Below, piece after piece: positions 25,708 to 39,330 of a stretch of 64,000 nucleotides of DNA. Location of the stretch: positions 123,492,467 to 123,556,466 of the forward strand of contig CM041084.1 of the NCBI GenBank assembly GCA_023079485.1, written 5' to 3'. Made by a program: the position numbers and the translations under genes. The notes under the pieces were generated by a model that saw nothing but the letters and a program-made list of their open reading frames with translations, did not search any database and was not told the DNA's origin. Within the stretch, counting starts at the first letter, position 1. The number at the start of each line of letters is the position of its first letter. This stretch comes from Archilochus colubris. Taxonomy: Eukaryota > Chordata > Aves > Apodiformes > Trochilidae.

Positions 25708-25830
25708 ACACAACAGTTGTTTAAGATCAAACTTGTCTCATTGGTCACATTTGGAATTGGAAACTCTTCCTGCTACAGGACACAATTGTTATTTAAGATC
25801 TAACTTGCCTCACTGGTCACATTTGGAAAC
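25708..25830. repeat. Imperfect tandem duplication, period 72 bp
   Basis: The block starting GACACAACAGTTGTTTAAGA at 25707 recurs as GACACAATTGTTATTTAAGA at 25779. Both copies contain the shared GGTCACATTTGGAA. About 50 bases of the unit align with a handful of substitutions, so it is an old local duplication. The short frame at 25733-25936 shows it as a repeated SHWSHLE motif, which I do not take as coding. Confidence 0.8.
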
Positions 25831-26027
25831 TGTTTCTGTCTGTGCAGACTCTATTGCCTTCATGGTAAATAATGCTCTGGCTCCCTTGAAATTGCTTCAG
25901 CTTCTCTGCATTCTCTGTGGATTTCTCTGGAATTAGATGAGACACTTCCTTTTCTTCCTTCTTTCCACTCCCTCTCCATCATTCTCCCCTTTCCAGGTTT
26001 AATTAAAATACTGAACAAAGAAGTAAC

Positions 26028-26093
26028 TCTTTTTTTTTTTTTCTATTTTTCTTTTCTTTTTCTCTCTCTCTTTTTTTTTTTTTTTCTTTTCAG
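26028..26093. repeat. 66-base polypyrimidine tract ending in CAG
   Basis: Nearly pure C/T (one A) over 66 bases, including a CTCTCTCTC run, ending TTTTCAG. It has the exact shape of a strong 3' splice site on the plus strand, but it could equally be a simple repeat that happens to end in AG. Confidence 0.75.
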
Positions 26094-26540
26094 CTAATGT
26101 GTTTGATTTACTTCAAAAAGTTAATGAAAATTCTATTAGCAAAAGCAGGACAAGGAGTATGGTGAAGATTAACTGAGAAAAGTGGCATTGTAATTCTCTA
26201 TTTCACCCTTAGCAGGAGAAAGTTGAAAACCATGACAGAGGAGGTGCAGAGGAACACCCACCTGTCTACAAAGCAGGATGTCCTAGAGCGTGGAATTGCA
26301 AATTGATAGTATCTGTCATTGCACTTTATCTGCTGGAATGGGGTAAGGTTTCTGTGTATCTGTGTAATGTAACTGTAAACAATAATTTACAACTGTAAAC
26401 AAAAAAGAACATCAAAGGGGCATAGGACATGCTGCTAGTGCTAAGAATCCACCTGAATTTCTTCTGTTGCTACTGGCTTATAGCTTACATAGGAAATTTT
26501 ACTGTGAGCTATAAATTAACATAAATGCTGCATTGCTCAC

Positions 26541-26570
26541 TTTTACAAGGTTTTACAAGGTTTTACAAGG
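26541..26570. repeat. Three perfect copies of a 10-bp unit
   Basis: TTTTACAAGG occurs three times head to tail without a mismatch. Confidence 0.9.
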
Positions 26571-27499
26571 TTTTCTCTTTTTTTTCTTCTTTTTGTTCAA
26601 AGTCATGAATTATGCATGAGCTATTAGTCAATCTATACATCCTTACCATATATATTACCATAGATTCAGGAAGAGTCCAGATTCATAAAATTATCACAAA
26701 TTCCAACTATTTCTTTGGTAGAGTTAATTGAAGTAAATGTGGCACAATGTCACTCCACCCAGCTGGCTAGTTGGAAATTTTTTTTTTTTAGGGAAATATT
26801 TCTAAATGAGATTTTTTTCACTCTCTTGGAAAATGCACTGAGCCAGAAGATATCTTCAAGATATTTTTCTAAAATTGCATGAGAATGTGAGAATTACTTC
26901 AGTGAGTCAGACCACAAATCCAGTGTTGCAATGATGAAAGTGACAAGCACGTGTCCAAGGTGTTCTACAAGTGAGGTATATTTTATATAGGAAGAACAAT
27001 GTCCCCTCTCATGCACCATTTTGACAATCCTTGGTTAATGCTTTTGAGAAACTGATATCAGTGGCCTATTTTCATAATTTTTTCAACCTTACCTCATTCA
27101 TATTTTGCCTTTGTAATCCTTTCGAAGAATAACTCCTATAATTATGTTTCATTTTTTTCTTAAATTACTTTTTCTTTTCTGATTTTTCCTCTCATAGTCT
27201 ATTGCTGTCATTTTTAATTAGAGAAATTTTTGTATCCCCTTTGTCAGATATGACCTATACACATCAACATTGTCCCAAGGCAAGTTCAGGAAGCTGATGG
27301 CTCTACTTTGACTTCAGGTCTCCTTGTAAAGTGCCTGTCCCCACATTCAGCCACTCTCACCTTTATCTGCACCTTTTCTTATTATATCAGTTAAAAAAAT
27401 AAACATAAATCTTATAAGCCAAAACAAAAACATGCTGGGAAATTAATATTTTGTAAGCATTTAAAAAATTATCTTAAAAATAAATACCAAGGGAATGTT

Positions 27500-27522
27500 T
27501 TATGAAAATAAAATTTTCATAA
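27500..27522. repeat. Perfect 10-bp inverted repeat, 3-base loop
   Basis: TTATGAAAAT, AAA, ATTTTCATAA. It is an AT-rich cruciform-type hairpin. Confidence 0.75.
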
Positions 27523-30438
27523 TAAAGGGAAGTTTCATAGTATCAATAGAACAGTTCAAAAATATTTTGTAAATTGGATGGCTTTTTGGGGGGAAGAAGG
27601 TATAGTTCTGTCAGTGTATAGTAAGCAGTAATAGATGATTTGCATTATGATATACACTAAAATGTTGCATCGTACTAGTAAGTGAAATTTAAAATAAGAT
27701 TACATAATGTTAGAATAAACAATTACAAAAAATGATACTAGCTAATATTTTTTGAGACACTTGTTAAACTTTAAAAGATCTTTGAATCAGGACATTTTCT
27801 TGTTCATGTCAATGTTCTCTGGAATATACTGAGATAACAGAAGACTTGACTTATAAGGCAGATGTGGAATAGCATCGACACATCTAAGTTTTAAGACTGG
27901 GGCTAAGCAACTTCAATCTATGCTGATTTTTTTTTTCCTTGAAGATGAGAACTCACCAAGCATATCTGGGTATCTGGGTAGCAAAATGGCTTTGAGAAAT
28001 CATGATAGTGTCTTGGAATTTAGTTATTTGGCTCCAAACCAATTTCCACATGACACTAGGAGAATTAATTTGAAGTAATATCTTGCTATTATATTTCCTA
28101 TTTGTTATAATACTAATCAATAAAATCTCAGTGGAGCATCTCATGTCCAGCACTTACAAACGAAATTAATTTCACTGGACAACTTCAGATATCTAGTGTA
28201 GCTGTGTAGTACAGAAACAAGATCTTTCCTAATAAACTGAGTGTTTTGCTTCATTTTATTTGGCCATAGCATTGCTATCAATATCAACATATAGACCTAT
28301 ATATATTTAAAATGCAAATAGCATTTATTTTATTGATATTGTAGCAAAAATTTAATTTAGATTTCAAGTAAGTCAATAGTTGAGAGACTGGGATATAAGT
28401 CTCTAAATTATTCATATCTGAAGAAAAATTTCTCACTGAGTGGTTTCAAATTTGTCCTGCACGTACACACTCTGTGTAGAGCAAAAGTCATGTTCTCATT
28501 TGCCATTTGATTTTATTAAATGCTCATCTTAAAATAAACATTTCAAAATAAACTCAAACCAACCTTTCTAACTGCAAAGCCTGTAGGTGATGAAGGCCAT
28601 AATACAGCGTGATGTGATGGGTCACCTAGGAAAGGCAGGGATTACATAAATTGTAGGCAATAACAAAATTTGTATTTTATTTATCAGGTTCCTTCAGCCT
28701 TCCTTGCTACTAGAAATCTGTGACAGTAGATGGGAACATTATGTAATACTTCGGATAGACTGACACGTGTCAAAAGTAACACTTGAGTCAACAAATCTCC
28801 TTTAGCCATTTATATAGTTCTGAAAATGAGGAATAGATTGCAAACTTTTTTTCTAGGACCTGTTAACTTCTCTCAGTTCATTCTGCTGTGATTCTCTGAC
28901 TTGAACTCACAAGGGTAAATAAACCAAACCTTGATGTGAATCATAAACTGGTCAGTTTATGTTTATGTCAGCACAGTGTCAGGTAGTGTAACATGGAAGA
29001 AGATTCCATAGCTCAGCATTTCAGAAGGTATTTGTGCTCAGAACTGATACCTTTGAAGCCAGGATTAGGAACTGTGCCATTTAAGGATATTACCTGGAAA
29101 GAACACTCCATCTTATATTCAAGTTTAAAGTTAAACCACAAGAAAGGACATGTGCAGTGACAGAAAGGAGGGATTTGATCATCAAATGGACTACTGAATT
29201 ACTTTCCTAACACTAGGAAATTCACGCTGATTTTATACCATGTGCCTCTAGCACTTAAGAACCATGAAGATGAAATCTTGGTCCTTACTTACCAAATATA
29301 ACATAAATCTAGTAAAGCCTGCAGACATCTTTCAAAGCCTTAGAAGAAAAGGAAGATGTAATGGAATTTTCCAGTCTTTACACTAGACCCAGTAGGGACT
29401 TTGTCTCATTTGTCTGAGTTTCTGAATGAGCCATTCCTCATGGACTTGAGATGCATGGGAGAACTTCAGAACACATGTGATGATGAAGGTTCACATGGAA
29501 CACAGGGAAGGTTCTTGGCCTTTTGATTAAGAAATTGAATTTATACTGTTATGGTCCCTCAGTAGGGGCTGACATCAAGCCAATGCTTAGCAATTAAAAT
29601 TGACTCATCATTAATAAGAAGAGCAGAACTCTAGGAGCTTAGTCATTTGGAACATGAAGAATGTCCTTTCTACCAGCTGTAGGAACATATACGACATAAT
29701 TATCATCTTCCTGCCAATACAGAATTGTTTCAAAGGGTACATTTTCTAGTGCTGTTCTTAATCTGTGTTGTTCTGCTGCAGCCTACAACTGGAGTTTTCT
29801 GTGTCAGGAATATAGATGTGCTTATAGTGCCTTCTATCCCCTTAAAAAAATTCTGTCATTGAATCTTATAAATACCACTGCATACTAAAAGAGCAATCCT
29901 CCCTGTTACCCCCTGATGTTCTTCCTTTTGCTCTATCTTAATTCCCTAGTTTGCTGTTTTTATTGCTTTCCCCTCAGCCTTTCTGTCTCTCTGGTGATCA
30001 AAATCACATGTAGTCTGGCTACTGACATTTAGAGGGACAGCAATTAGATGTCAAGCTGTCATGTTTTCAAAACATTTTAATTAACTCACCTTTAACTATG
30101 AAGTTTTAATATATATTGTAAGGTTCTCTTGTCTTTTTTCTTCCCTTTAGATATGAAGAATTAGTAATATTTCAGAAGGCGAGTGGATTTGATATTTTTT
30201 TGGACCTAACTGAAGGTGACTGCCATTTCTAAAAACAATCAAAGGAAACTACAAATAATGGAGAAAAAATAATTTTCATTCTACTGATACATTACTTCAT
30301 ATTATGATTAGTTGTTACTGGTAATTAGCACATCACTTGTACAGAGTGTCCAACAAACTAAAAGAGGCAGACTTAATCTGTAAAAAACACACTTTTGGTT
30401 GAATGTAAATTCACTTATCAAGTAAACAAAGGACATGG

Positions 30439-30473
30439 CTATCATCTTTTAGCTTTTACAGAAAAGATGATAG
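30439..30473. repeat. Perfect 12-bp inverted repeat, 11-base loop
   Basis: CTATCATCTTTT at 30439-30450 is the exact reverse complement of AAAAGATGATAG at 30462-30473. Pairing does not continue outward, so the stem is too short for an ordinary microRNA precursor. Confidence 0.85.
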
Positions 30474-30810
30474 AAATGGTTTAAAGATCTTTCATTTAAT
30501 CTTATAACCTTTTATTAAACGTCTTTTGATCTAAAAATATTTTAAAGTCAAAATTAGTTTATATTTGAAGTACTTGTTATTTTGTCTGAAGTAATGGTGG
30601 AAATACTGGCTTCATAAGAGTCTGAAACATTATCTTTTTTATTATAATTAAGTAAAGAAAGAAAGGAGGAACATTCAATTTGTGTTGTTTGGTTTTAGAT
30701 AAAGAGAGAAATGGAAGAATGTATTTTTCTAATTTATAAGGTCACACATTTATCGTATGAAGCAACAAAACACGGTATTCCATTCAGAGCAAGACAACTA
30801 AAATGAGGGT

Positions 30811-30840
30811 ATTATACACTAATCCATTATACACTAATCC
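30811..30840. repeat. Two perfect copies of a 15-bp unit
   Basis: ATTATACACTAATCC is repeated head to tail with no mismatch. Confidence 0.9.
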
Positions 30841-31593
30841 ATATAGAAGCTGATATTGCTCCAGGGAGATTTATTCCATACATTAAGAACCTAGACCTCT
30901 GGACTTGGAAGGCACTAATTCTCTTGCCTATACTTGTTATCCAATGTCATTTGAGGTGCACCATCTGTCCTGCTTACTACAAGATACAGTTGTTTCAAGG
31001 GTAGTTTGAGAAGAGACTCTCCTTTCCTCTGTACTGAAATAAGTATCATGGACCAAAGAAACATCTAAATTAAAGTTACCAGCTTGAAATATAAACAGAT
31101 TAGTCAGTAACTAAACTATTTCACAGGTAATTTAATGCTATTTTCACTATTAGAAGAATACATAATACCTTTTATACTCTTTCTGAAATTGATAGGAAAA
31201 AAAGAACATGAGAGATTTTATTTATTAAGAATAGCAAGAAAAGAACCTTAACTATGTCTCCAAATTTGTGCTATTGTACTTCACAGATTAAAAATTAACC
31301 CTTGAAAGTCAGATGGTTTGACAGGCATTAGTACCTGAATAATTTATTCTATGCTACTTACTACTGTGCATGCTTGATTTGTTTATTTGCTGTTGTGGTG
31401 TGTTTTTTTCTTAACATGGTATCAAACACAGTTCAAACTTTGAAACAAACCTTCAGATTTTGAAATAAATATTAGGTTTTTTTCTTAGTGTGTGGCATTT
31501 CTTTTGTTGGGAAAAGAAGTCTAAAAATGCAGGTTCAAATAATAATAATCAAGATGCACTTCCATTTCTGACAATTGGAAGAATAGAAAATAT

Positions 31594-31623
31594 AAAAAAA
31601 AAACCAAACCAAACCAAAACAAA
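31594..31623. repeat. (AAACC)n low-complexity
   Basis: An A run followed by several AAACC units. Confidence 0.75.
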
Positions 31624-34600
31624 ACTCTTATAAATTGAAGACTTAACATCTCCTTAGGAATGACTTCTGTGGAAATGTGGATTTTCTGCTTTTAACTCTT
31701 AAATAAAGTATTACAGTAAGAATGTTTTGCATTTGGAATGATATTATCTTCAATTTCTTTCAACCAGAACAGATGGCCTGGAATGATGATAATCTGGATC
31801 TGTCTTAAATCGTAACACTCATTGGAATTTCAGCACTAGACTGATTAGCACAAAGAAAATACCAGAGAGAAAAAGGCAGAAGAACCTGAAAAGAGCACTG
31901 AGGAAACTGAAACTTAATTTCCCACATATTATGTAAGATATGATTTTCCTAAATCCATTATTATCCTTAATTAATAGATGAAACAACATATCAGAGAATA
32001 TTTGTTTGTATTTTTCAATCATATACTAAAATAAGCGATTCCTTGTACAGAACACACTTTGAGGGACAGTTTGCTTCACATCCTTGAATGGCAATAGCAT
32101 CAGTATGGCAATGAAATAGAAATTAGCATGATGATCATTAAGCAAGGTACAAATTGGTTTCTTATGTACCTCTGCAGACTCCAAATCTTCTGCAGGACTA
32201 CAGGATATAGAGTGAATACAATTTACGTAGAACCTGTGTAGATCCATAGAAGAATATACTTTACATACATACATACTTTACATGTTTTATTTTTGAAACT
32301 CCACAATGGTGTAAGAACACAAAATTTATCCAGTTCCTGAGGAATTTACTTACATTTTATTATTCTTATTTGCATTAGGCTATAATATCTGCCCAATAGC
32401 CTAAGTAATAAAATTACTGCATGTAATGGAAGTTCAAATACCATCTAGTCTTCAACTGTGGAAGACAAAATGTTGTGTTAATTTCCCCCCAGCCTACAGT
32501 TGTGCTGACTTCTATTATGACTCATACATATATATGTACATTATCTGATTTTCCAGGAAGGGTATGTATACCTTGCCTTGGCATCTTTGTTCTTTGTCTT
32601 CAAAGGTTCATTATCCTCACTGAACTATTGGTACTAAGCATTGGTTTATTTCCTCCCTACAACCACATATTTCTACGTCTCAAGGTCCTAAGAATCAGAT
32701 AGTTTATTCTGGTTTTATATTCATAGAACATGTTTCCTATAATGGAAGGAACATCAGAAGACAATCTGCACATTTTTCAGGGAAGAATAATGATACCCAC
32801 AGCTTTTTCTGACAGGTTTGTTCCCTAGTATGACTCAGTTTACCTGTATTAATTCTAGCTCACTAAAAATTACTCAAGAGTCATTTTCATCTGCAAAGAA
32901 GGAAGATAATTCAAAGTTAACATGTTTTGGCAGAGACTATAAATATAGACAAGAGTAAGAATTGATTTGCAAGTGGCTCATCACTAATACAATCTTCCTG
33001 AATTTCCATAAAATTCACTCCAAGAATTACGTACAAGAATAATGTGTGCTCATGTATTCATTTTCTCACAAATATATTTGGAGGACTGAAGTTGTGGGAA
33101 GACAAAATAGATACAAAATAAGTGGAAATATCATACCACACATAATTGCTTTTACTCCTAATTTACTGGCTTAATGTTGGTTTCATAAAAGCAATGATGA
33201 ACTCATTTAGTATTATTGTGCATGTCATGAGTATTTCTGGATGATTCTCATTCAGCATTAATTAACTATAATCATTATTTTAAAGTGTTCGTTGTTATTT
33301 CTTGCTCTTACAGCTTGCTATTTCTTGCTTTTGAGTCATTTAAAAATATTTCTTTGCTTAATTTGAGTTTCTCCATCCTAATTATGTATACCTATTTCTA
33401 ACTTTTACTGGTCTAGAGGGAAAATAAACTGACTTCCTATTAAAATAAAATATTTTAGTTTTTCTTTTATCATAGTCATAAATTGTCATAAGTGAATTTT
33501 TGTCCTAAGAAATTCAATAAACTATATTATCCTATTTATGATTAACATCAGAAGAAGCTCTGTTATTTCCATGTCACAGATAAAATCCCTGCCATGTTAG
33601 GAGCAAGGGTTTAACAATTAGAAGCATTATCACTGATCCTGATCTTCAAATATAGAGTAGTCTGTATTTAAAGTCTCATAGTTACAAAGGGAGATGACAA
33701 GTGAACCTATGGATTTGAAATTCTTGAAGGAAGATCAAGTCCATGTCCTTTTAAACAAATGCTCTCCTATTAACCGGACTGAATGGACTAAATCAGTCAT
33801 AGCAGGCAGTGGTATTAAGTGTTTATGAACTATTTTACCAAAATATTTTTTTTGTTCTTTATTTTAACAAAAGGGCTTAAAGATGAATAATTTGTAAGTA
33901 TGTTTTTAATGTAGCAGTGCATCTTGCACCTACAGCTATTTACATAGGAATGAAACGGGGTGTATAGCCTACTCATATCTCAGCTATCTGAAAATATTAA
34001 CAATATTTGAAATTCAAACTCAAATTCTAAACAGGGTTTATTTATATTTAACATGAAGGTAAAGAAATCTTGGGGATAAAGCCCCTTAGAACTTGCTTCT
34101 TTTCCATGATTTTTGCTTTAAATGACAGGTCAGAACAGTAAAGAATGCTATGAAAGAATACAGTTTAAAGTGGGAGAAAAATCTCACTTATTATTAAGCA
34201 ATAGAGAAAACTGCTATGAATGAAAATGAGAAGGGAATAGTGTAAGTGAAGTCTGAATTGGAAAATAATCACAAGGAAACCAAGAAACATGATGTGCACT
34301 GCTGAATGATAAACCAGTGGTTATTTTCAAGGAAAGGGTCATATAACTAAATCTTTTGTGCAACTCCTGGAATTCAAGAAACATTGCTTTGCAGTTGATT
34401 TCATTTCCCTTGATTTTGTTTCTAAATTTTCTTTGTTTAATTCTATAGCTGTGGTTTTTCACTAATCAGCTAGGTTTTAGTATTTACTCTTGATAGAAAA
34501 CAAGCCAAACTTTTACAGTCCTGATATTCCTAGATTTCAAATTTTGAAATAGAACTTTAAAACATTGCTGCCTGATTGTATTTCTTATAGTTAATTTTTA

Positions 34601-37006
34601 ATCTTGATGAATTTATATGTTGGGCAGGGGGACGTGTTTGCTTTTTAACATATCTAAAGTTATCTGTAACTGATATTCTTCTAGGAAATGAGAATTTGTT
34701 TGGGCATGTCTATTTTTGGAGAAATAAGGGCATACTCCAACTGATCCCACAGAGGTTCTCAGCAAAGAAATCATTATGCATAGTGGGCAAAATATATTGT
34801 CAACTTCTCTTAAATTAGTGTGAGATTTCTCTGATACCAAGTGTCTTTCTTCATCAACAGGGAAAAGAATTAGTGTCCTCCTGCAGGTTAAATGCCCTAT
34901 GCTTTTTGTTTTCTAAGCATTCAATTAAATGCTATGATTCAGAATTTATCTCTTTTTGGGGGATGGAAGACACAATCATGGCTATATACTCTAAACCATT
35001 AGAAAGTGCCTGAAATCACACTCATCTAGAGAACCTGCAATTTTATTGTATTGAAATTTTTATTATATTGAAAAATTAAATAGAAGAAGAAACAAGCAAA
35101 AAAGCAATTAAGAAAATAAACAAGTGCTTGTGTTTGGTTTGAAACTGGAAGCTTCAATCTACCTCTAGTCCAGCTTCAGATATAACCTGCCATAATGGCA
35201 TCTGCTAGGACATATGCTTATTTTTGTGAGACAGATATGAAACTTCCTGTCCAAGTAAATTACATGATCCTACAGTGACATTATCAGTTGAAATAAGTTT
35301 TGGAAGAGCAAATGTCAGATTATGTATGATGCATGAAATATTCAAATGAAACTGATGTTCTTATTAAATATACCAATGCAATCATCCACTTAAATATGAT
35401 AACTTCATCTTAGTTTACTAGTGTTTATGTTCTATGTCTCAGTCTTAAAGGTCTATTGAATAACACAGATACCCAAATTAAACAACATTGTTTTATTTTA
35501 TTGCCTAAGTTAATTCTTTTAATTTTCTTTTAGATAAGATGTTATGGCAGATCTTGGCAATTTGAAAGCTCTTCTGACCTTTGCAGCTTTTACAGAAATT
35601 TAATTTAGGTAAAAGCTCACCTCTTAACCTCATCTGAATTTTTATATAACTAGATATGAAACCAAGTTTTTAGTTTTCTTCCTTGGGTCAATACATTTAT
35701 ATTCTGACATGCAACTGATTATAATAACTGATAGAATAATGTTTGTCAAATGTTAACAAACTACAGCTGTAATAGTTACCATAGAAACAGTATTAAAAAT
35801 AGAAATAACATATAAATGTAATATTTTCTGTAATAGGAATTGGTAGTACTAAATACAGCACATTGCATTATAAAGACAGAAAATTTCTATTTTATGCCAG
35901 ATAGCAATAAACAATTGACTAGTTTTAGTATCATGAATGTATCAATCTTCGTCTTTATGCTTGTATCATGTTCATCTAATTGTAATGTAAATAGGTTTCC
36001 TTCATTTCAAAACTTACTTTGTATTTTGCAGATGTCTTTTAAAAAAGGACTCTGCTGATGCATCAGTCAACAAGGAAGCATAATCTCTAAAATCAAAGTA
36101 CATGATTTGTCACAGTTGGAAGTAAAATTGTTGAGCAGTGAAAAGAGATTTTTGACCTATGAAAAGAATAACAATTTTATTTTCATTATAAAGGCAGGGG
36201 AACCTTTCTTTGGAAAAGTGAAAATATTTGTATTGTATCTTTACATAATTTCTTCCCTGATTTCTTTTCAATCTAAAAATGAGTCTTATGTTTTCTACAG
36301 AAAACAAACAACCAATCAGAAGTTAATTTTGTAATCTGGGTAAAATAAAAACTGCTTACAAATTATTGACAAATGCCTTTAATTTTTTGCCTTTAATGAG
36401 ATAATACTGTGTTTGAAGTACACAAACCACCATGGGAACCCTGACTTCTCCCAGTGCATCGAAAATGGAGATCTGATTTGTAAACAAATGCCTAATGTTA
36501 TTACAATGATTAATTTACTAAATCATGTGATTTTATTAATTAACTAATTAGATACGTATGAAAACTTTTCCGAACACCATAAAAACTTCCTCATTTAAAT
36601 ATGAAATTATATCAGTGTTGACAATTACAAATTATTTAAATTTTTGTACTATTAGAAAATACACTTTGGAATTTTATTATCTCTTCAACCAACACAGAAG
36701 TGTGCGTCCTCTGTTATTACCCAACCTTCTCTGGTGCCTTTTCATAATAACTAAGAGGCTCTGTAACTAGAATTAACCAATGATAAGGACAATGGTTCCT
36801 CTAGATTGGAGGTGTCACAGAGTTAAGTGAGGCTGTATCCTGTATCAAATTTGACTCCATAAAAGCAAAAAAATAGTCATTGTCCTAAGAGACTGCCTTC
36901 TGAAGGGAAAAGGAGGCCCAATAAACAGACTAGACACTTCCTTAAGGAAGGGTGCTGCCTACCTGGAGAGTGCATTAACGATGAAAAGAGGAAGATTCCT
37001 ACCCGG

Positions 37007-37373
37007 GTGTGGCACCCAGATTATTATGCATTAGTGATTTTTCAGATAGTCATAAATGAAATTGCAAAAAGTCTAAGGGCAATCAAGAGAGACTTCAGGC
37101 CTTGGAACAACCGATTAGGGAATCGAGCACAAGTAGTGTCTTCTTCTGTCCTTTCAGTTGCAGAGAATGATGAAGGAACAAATAGAAAGAGACAGCAGAT
37201 CAATACCTGGGTCAGAGCCTGGTGTCATCAGAAGAGTTTTGGGTTTTTTTGATAATGAGTCAGTTCAAACAACATGAGGCCTACTGGCAACAGACAGGGT
37301 ACACCTGTCTCGAAAAGGGGAAAGAATCTTTGCACATGATTTATCAAAGATCATAGAAAGAGCTTTTAACTAG
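37007..37373 (+). pseudogene. CR1 ORF1 C-terminal esterase-like remnant
   Basis: Chicken and turtle CR1 ORF1 proteins are known to carry an SGNH-type esterase domain. Here a frame beginning WHPDYYALV runs through VNEIAK, RDFRPW, VVSSSVLSVA, RKRQQINTW and WCHQKSFGFF. After an indel it resumes with LLATDRVHLSRKGERIF and ends at a TAG at 37371. The D..H pair in TDRVHLS fits the last catalytic block (Asp and His) of SGNH hydrolases. Only the C-terminal part is seen, and the catalytic Ser block near the N-terminus is not identified. It is broken by a frameshift near 37250 and is not functional. Confidence 0.75.
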
Positions 37374-37639
37374 ATTTGCCTAAGGAAAGGTATAAAACCA
37401 GGCTCACTGGAGATAAGCACACAAATATTTGAGGGACGGTGTGCTAGTCAGGTCCTTAAGTTTGTCATTGCAGTGGAGGTAGGGGGCAGAAATCCATGTG
37501 ACAACAAAACCTGAAGTGTGAATGATGGATTAGAAACCACAGTAGTACCTCACAATGGTCAGGTAGGAATTAGGACTTCTCTCCCGAAAAAGGTTGTGGG
37601 ATCAATAGCTCAGCTGAAGTGCATCTATACCAATGCATG

Positions 37640-38303
37640 CAGGAGGAGCTGGATGCCATTGTGCAGCCGGAAAACTACGATACAGTTCTGAGCTCAGAAA
37701 CATAGTGAGATGACTTCCACAAATGGAGTGCCAGAGTGGATAGCTATGTATTCTTCAGAAATGACAGGCAAGGAAGGAAAGGTGGTAGAGTAGCCATGTA
37801 TGGTATGGAGTGTTCTAACTCTCTAGATTTTGGTTATGGTGATGATAGAGTTGAGTGTTCATGGGTAACAATCAGCAAGTCCAACAAGGTTGACATAATG
37901 GTGGGAATCTGCTATAGACCAAACAGGATGAAGAGGCAAATGAAAGATTCTGCGAGCAGACGGGAGAAGTCTCTAGCCATTGTTCTCTTGGGGACTTCAA
38001 CTTACCAGACATCTGCTGGAAATATGATACCACAGATAGAAACTGTCCAGGAGGTTCCAGGAGTGTGTGGAAGATAAATTACTGATGCAGCTGGTGAGAG
38101 AACCAGCTAGGGAAGGTTCCCCACTGGATCTGCTGCTTCTGAGCAGAAAAGAACTCATGGATGCTGTGACAGTTGGAGGCTGTCACGAGCACAGCAATCA
38201 CAAAATAGTTTTTGATTCTAAGAAAAATGAGGAGGGGAATGAGCGAAACTACTGCCCTGGGCTTCTGATGGTCAGACTTCAGCCCATTTATAAGCCTGGT
38301 TGA
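37640..38303 (+). pseudogene. CR1 ORF2 apurinic-like endonuclease remnant
   Basis: This is the N-terminal endonuclease of CR1 ORF2, which nicks the target DNA in active elements. Readable pieces are EELDAIVQPENYD, then a stop, then VFFRNDRQGRKGGRVAMYG, DDRVECSWVTISKSNK, MVGICYRPN and, after a frame change at 38067, LMQLVREPAREGSPLDLLLL. Catalytic sites are lost. The position of the GDFN motif reads GTST, and the SDH motif reads SNH (GCHEHSNHKIV). It is dead as an enzyme, but the order confirms that the copy was long. Confidence 0.85.
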
Positions 38304-39049
38304 CAGAGTCCCTTGAGAGGCAGTGCTGAGGGGTGAAGGAGTAGAGAAAGACTGGACATTCTTCAAGAAGGAAATCTTAAAGCTGCAGGAGCAGGCTGTC
38401 CCCCTGTGCTGAAAGAAAAGCCAGGGGAGAAGAAGTCTTGCCTGAACATAGACTTTCATCTGGAACTCATGAAAAATACTAGTTTATGACCTCTGGAAGA
38501 AGGGACAGGTAACTCAGGACTAAAAAAATATCTTAAGGTTATGCAGAGAGAGACTTGGGGGGCCAAGGCCCAAATAGAACTTAATCTGGCTATTTCCATC
38601 AAAGACAATTACAAAAGTGTCTATAAATATGACAAACAAAAGGAGGGATAAAGAGAATCTTCATCCTTTATTGAATGCAAGGAGAAACATAGTGACAAGT
38701 GATGAGGAAAAGGTTGAGGTACTTAATTCCTTCTCTACTTCAGTCTTTAGTAGTATGACTAGTGGACCTCAGGGTACTCAGCCCTCTGAATGGTAAGACA
38801 GGGATGGGGAGCAGAATGAAGCCCCCATAAACCATGAGGAAATGGTTAGAAACCGGCTACATCACTTAGACATGTACAAGCCCATGGGGCTGGATGGGGT
38901 CAGGGAAATGAGAGAGATGGTGGAAATGTGAGACATTTTCCAGCATTTCTCAGCAGTCCTGACCATCTGTAGTCTCCTGACTGCAGCTTAGCAAATGCAA
39001 TATTCATCTACAAGAACAGCTAGAAAGCTGATCTGGGGAATTATAAACC

Positions 39050-39330
39050 TGTCAGTCTAATCTCAGTGCTGGGGAAGGTCACGGAGGAGATGACCTTGAG
39101 TCCTATCATGCAAAATGTGCAGGTGATCAGGCCCAGTCACCATGGGTTTATGAAAAGCAGGTTCTTCTTGACAAACCTGGCCTCCTTCTATGACAGGGTG
39201 ACCCACTTAGTGGATGAGAGAAAGGATATGGATATTGTCAACCCAGAGTAGAGCCTTCAGCACCATTTCCCAAAGGATCCTTTTGGAGAACTTGGCTGCT
39301 CATAGCTTGGACAATTATACTCTTCTCTGG
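39050..39330 (+). pseudogene. CR1 reverse transcriptase N-terminal remnant
   Basis: The frame MLGKVTEEMTLSPIMQNVQ, RPSHHGFMKSRFFLTNLAS and DRVTHLVDERKDMDIV (39066-39251) aligns with residues 28-86 of the 448-codon frame at 42277-43623. It degenerates at the position of motif A (the YLDFSKAFD region) and is cut by the deletion at about 39335. The motif-C Asp pair is absent. Confidence 0.85.

Larger units (their letters stand above)
22786..36898. other. Long CR1-free AT-rich stretch without recognisable genes
   Basis: Fourteen kilobases in which I see no transposon or gene that I can name. The block at about 23630-23790 is distinctly richer in GC, with several CpGs. A 66-base polypyrimidine tract ends in CAG at 26093. 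Small tandem duplications and perfect hairpins are listed separately. The freedom from insertions over this length is compatible with conserved non-coding DNA, which the sequence alone cannot prove. Confidence 0.5.

Noticed and set aside
37736..38303. Possible host exonuclease/endonuclease-family gene
   Set aside because: The order of domains, stops and 3' tail shows it is CR1 ORF2 endonuclease, with lost catalytic residues.
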